Origin: Apoda limacodes
Taxonomy: Eukaryota > Arthropoda > Insecta > Lepidoptera > Limacodidae
Reading direction: 5' to 3'
DNA: 64,000 bases
Assembly (NCBI GenBank): GCA_946406115.1
Contig: OX291544.1
Span: 9,796,001-9,860,000, forward strand
A program made the translations under genes and the position numbers. Below, in pieces: positions 62,970-64,000 of the stretch; position 1 is the first letter of the stretch; the number at the start of each line of letters is the position of its first letter. The notes beneath the pieces were generated by a model, which was not told the DNA's origin, did not search any database, and saw only the letters and a list, made by a program, of their open reading frames with translations.

Positions 62970-62979
62970 TTAGTTTTTT
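62935..62979 (-). promoter_or_regulatory. programmed -1 ribosomal frameshift signal at the end of gag
   Basis: On the minus strand the gag frame reads ACA AAA AAC TAA: heptamer A AAA AAC (62,979-62,973) in the correct phase, followed at once by the zero-frame stop (62,972-62,970). After a 7-base spacer a stem begins: AGTTGAC (62,965-62,959) pairs perfectly with GTCAACT (62,941-62,935), extended by GAT/ATC across one bulged base, with a 10-base loop. Slippery sequence, spacing and stem all match established -1 signals, and the -1 frame enters a long open segment. Confidence 0.82.
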
Positions 62980-64000
62980 GTACTATTTTCCCCACTGCAA
63001 GATTTTACGTTTTGAATATTTGAATTGGTAGACGGCCTCACATCATTATTAGCCTCATTACTAGATGCAATGAAATCGATTGCCCTGTACTGTTCACGCC
63101 CTGTATACCTATTATTTTGCCTAAAATAGTTCCCGCGCGCACGCCTATTCCCGCGACCTCTGGCTGAAACTCTTCCGCGATACGACGGCCTGGCTTGTAT
63201 CGTGTTCGTCTGTAACCCTATACCTATAGATCTGTCCGCCCTATGAGGCTGATATCCTCGTTTCTGAAACGTCTCAGAACTGTTCCTAGTATACTTTGCC
63301 TGCGGAGCCTTAAGCAGGTTTTCGTTGCGAAAGGTCACATTGCGCTCTATGTCCCTTATAAACCTAATTGCATTCATTATCGTGCTATTGTCATTTCGCG
63401 CGAACCAATGCGTCTGTATATTGGCCGAGAAATGACGCATCACGCAATTAACCAGGTCATCTTCCGTGAAGGGTATAGTAAGATTTTTCCCTACACTAAT
63501 CTGCTTGGAAAAATATTCTTCCATAGTCAAACCCGAGCTGATATTGTAAGAGCTATTAATAAGTTTGTATTTTATTTTTTTCCTGCTCACTTTTGTTCCA
63601 GAATACTTCCAAAAAACTAGCTTCGAAGTCATTAAAATTTCGCCAATTGTGCTGGTAAAGTGATAAAATATCGTATGCCGACCCTTTCAGGCATAGCATA
63701 GCTATGTCAAGACCCGTACCGTCACCTTTAGTCAAGTTTATATATTGTTTTAATTTTTTTATGAAATTTACCGAGTTGTCCGATCCGTTGAAGTTCGGTT
63801 TCTTTGGCGTAGGTTTGAGAATACATATCGTCTGGTTTTGACCCGAAGAACTGCCTACTAACTCCGACCTTGTTTCTGAGCTCGCGAATACTTCATTACT
63901 TAACACTGAAGTTTGGTTACTACCACTGAATTCACTCCGATTGCTATAATTTTCCTGCCTATTCTCTAACTTTTCTAGTCGTTTAAGTATTTCGTCTAAT
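62970..64000 (-). pseudogene. gag: gypsy gag (5' part outside window, one frame break)
   Basis: The frame is open from the window edge to 63,556, including a coiled-coil-like stretch (EILKRLEKLENRQ), KPNFNGSDNSVNFIKKLKQY (start of a capsid-like fold) and ILSLYQHNWRNFNDFEASFL. A run of seven A on the element strand (about 63,566-63,573) shifts the frame; the next frame (from 63,632) continues YKLINSSYNISSGLTMEEYF, then a basic tail rich in Arg/Gly (GRVSARGRGNRRARGNYF) and ends at 62,970. There is no CCHC zinc knuckle; the RG-rich tail probably takes over nucleic-acid binding. The gag frame break is one base in a homopolymer, so an assembly error is possible. Confidence 0.8.

Larger units (their letters stand above)
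57595..64000 (-). mobile_element. Ty3/gypsy LTR retrotransposon (3' LTR to gag; 5' LTR outside window)
   Basis: Reading right to left: gag, frameshift site, G-patch-like segment, protease, RT, RNase H, integrase, non-coding spacer, polypurine tract and 3' LTR. RNase H before integrase places it in the gypsy superfamily rather than copia. Only three clear coding lesions lie in the window: a 1-base change in a 7-A run in gag (about 63,570), a frame break near 62,735 and one stop in pol (61,409-61,411). No env-like ORF is present. The clade within gypsy was not determined. Confidence 0.9.

Noticed and set aside
63556..63640. Gag frame change at a 7-A run as a second programmed frameshift
   Set aside because: The shift needed is +1 within one conserved domain and there is no stimulatory structure; a homopolymer indel or assembly error is simpler.

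Overview
This is AT-rich animal DNA, almost certainly from a moth or butterfly. It has spliced coding exons with GT-AG borders, and its transposon mix is typical of Lepidoptera: non-autonomous Helitrons with the TC...CTAG termini usual in that order, RTE-type LINEs ending in TGATGA repeats, Jockey-type LINEs, a CR1/Zenon-like LINE, a Penelope-like fragment and a Ty3/gypsy LTR retrotransposon. No species can be named from the sequence alone. There are no bacterial operons, CRISPR arrays or convincing RNA genes.

Layout. (1) 744-4358, plus strand: the last six exons of a RhoGAP100F/SYD-1-like gene (end of the C2 region, RhoGAP domain, Ser/Pro/Arg-rich tail), followed by a probable 3' UTR to about 5.1 kb. 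This is the only host gene I can support. The intron before its last exon carries decayed copies of the preceding exon. (2) 5-27 kb: non-coding DNA with scattered remnants: a decayed transposase-like gene (11.5-13.0 kb), Helitron-like pieces, an RTE tail, a solo LTR (18.3-18.9 kb) and two Jockey-type LINE 3' fragments. (3) 27,411-38,454: four head-to-tail, nearly identical copies of a 2.76 kb unit, each holding a 412 bp Helitron and a nested GC-rich inverted repeat. (4) 39-43 kb: family-B repeat, Helitron and Penelope-like remnants. (5) 43.7-48 kb, minus strand: a nearly full-length CR1/Zenon-like LINE with ORF1 and endonuclease-RT ORF2 carrying only a few lesions, whose 3' end abuts a long (GT)n microsatellite. 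(6) 48-57.5 kb: more repeats, including a 1.2 kb RTE copy. (7) 57.6 kb to the window end, minus strand: a gypsy element, with 3' LTR, polypurine tract, a long non-coding spacer, pol (protease, RT, RNase H, integrase) and gag; its 5' LTR lies outside the window.

The most interesting signals are in the gypsy element. Gag ends in a textbook -1 frameshift site: a slippery A AAA AAC heptamer, an immediate zero-frame stop, and a strong stem starting 7 nt downstream. The -1 frame then encodes a G-patch-like motif placed between gag and protease. The 4 x 2.76 kb Helitron-bearing macrosatellite is the other structure most worth following up.
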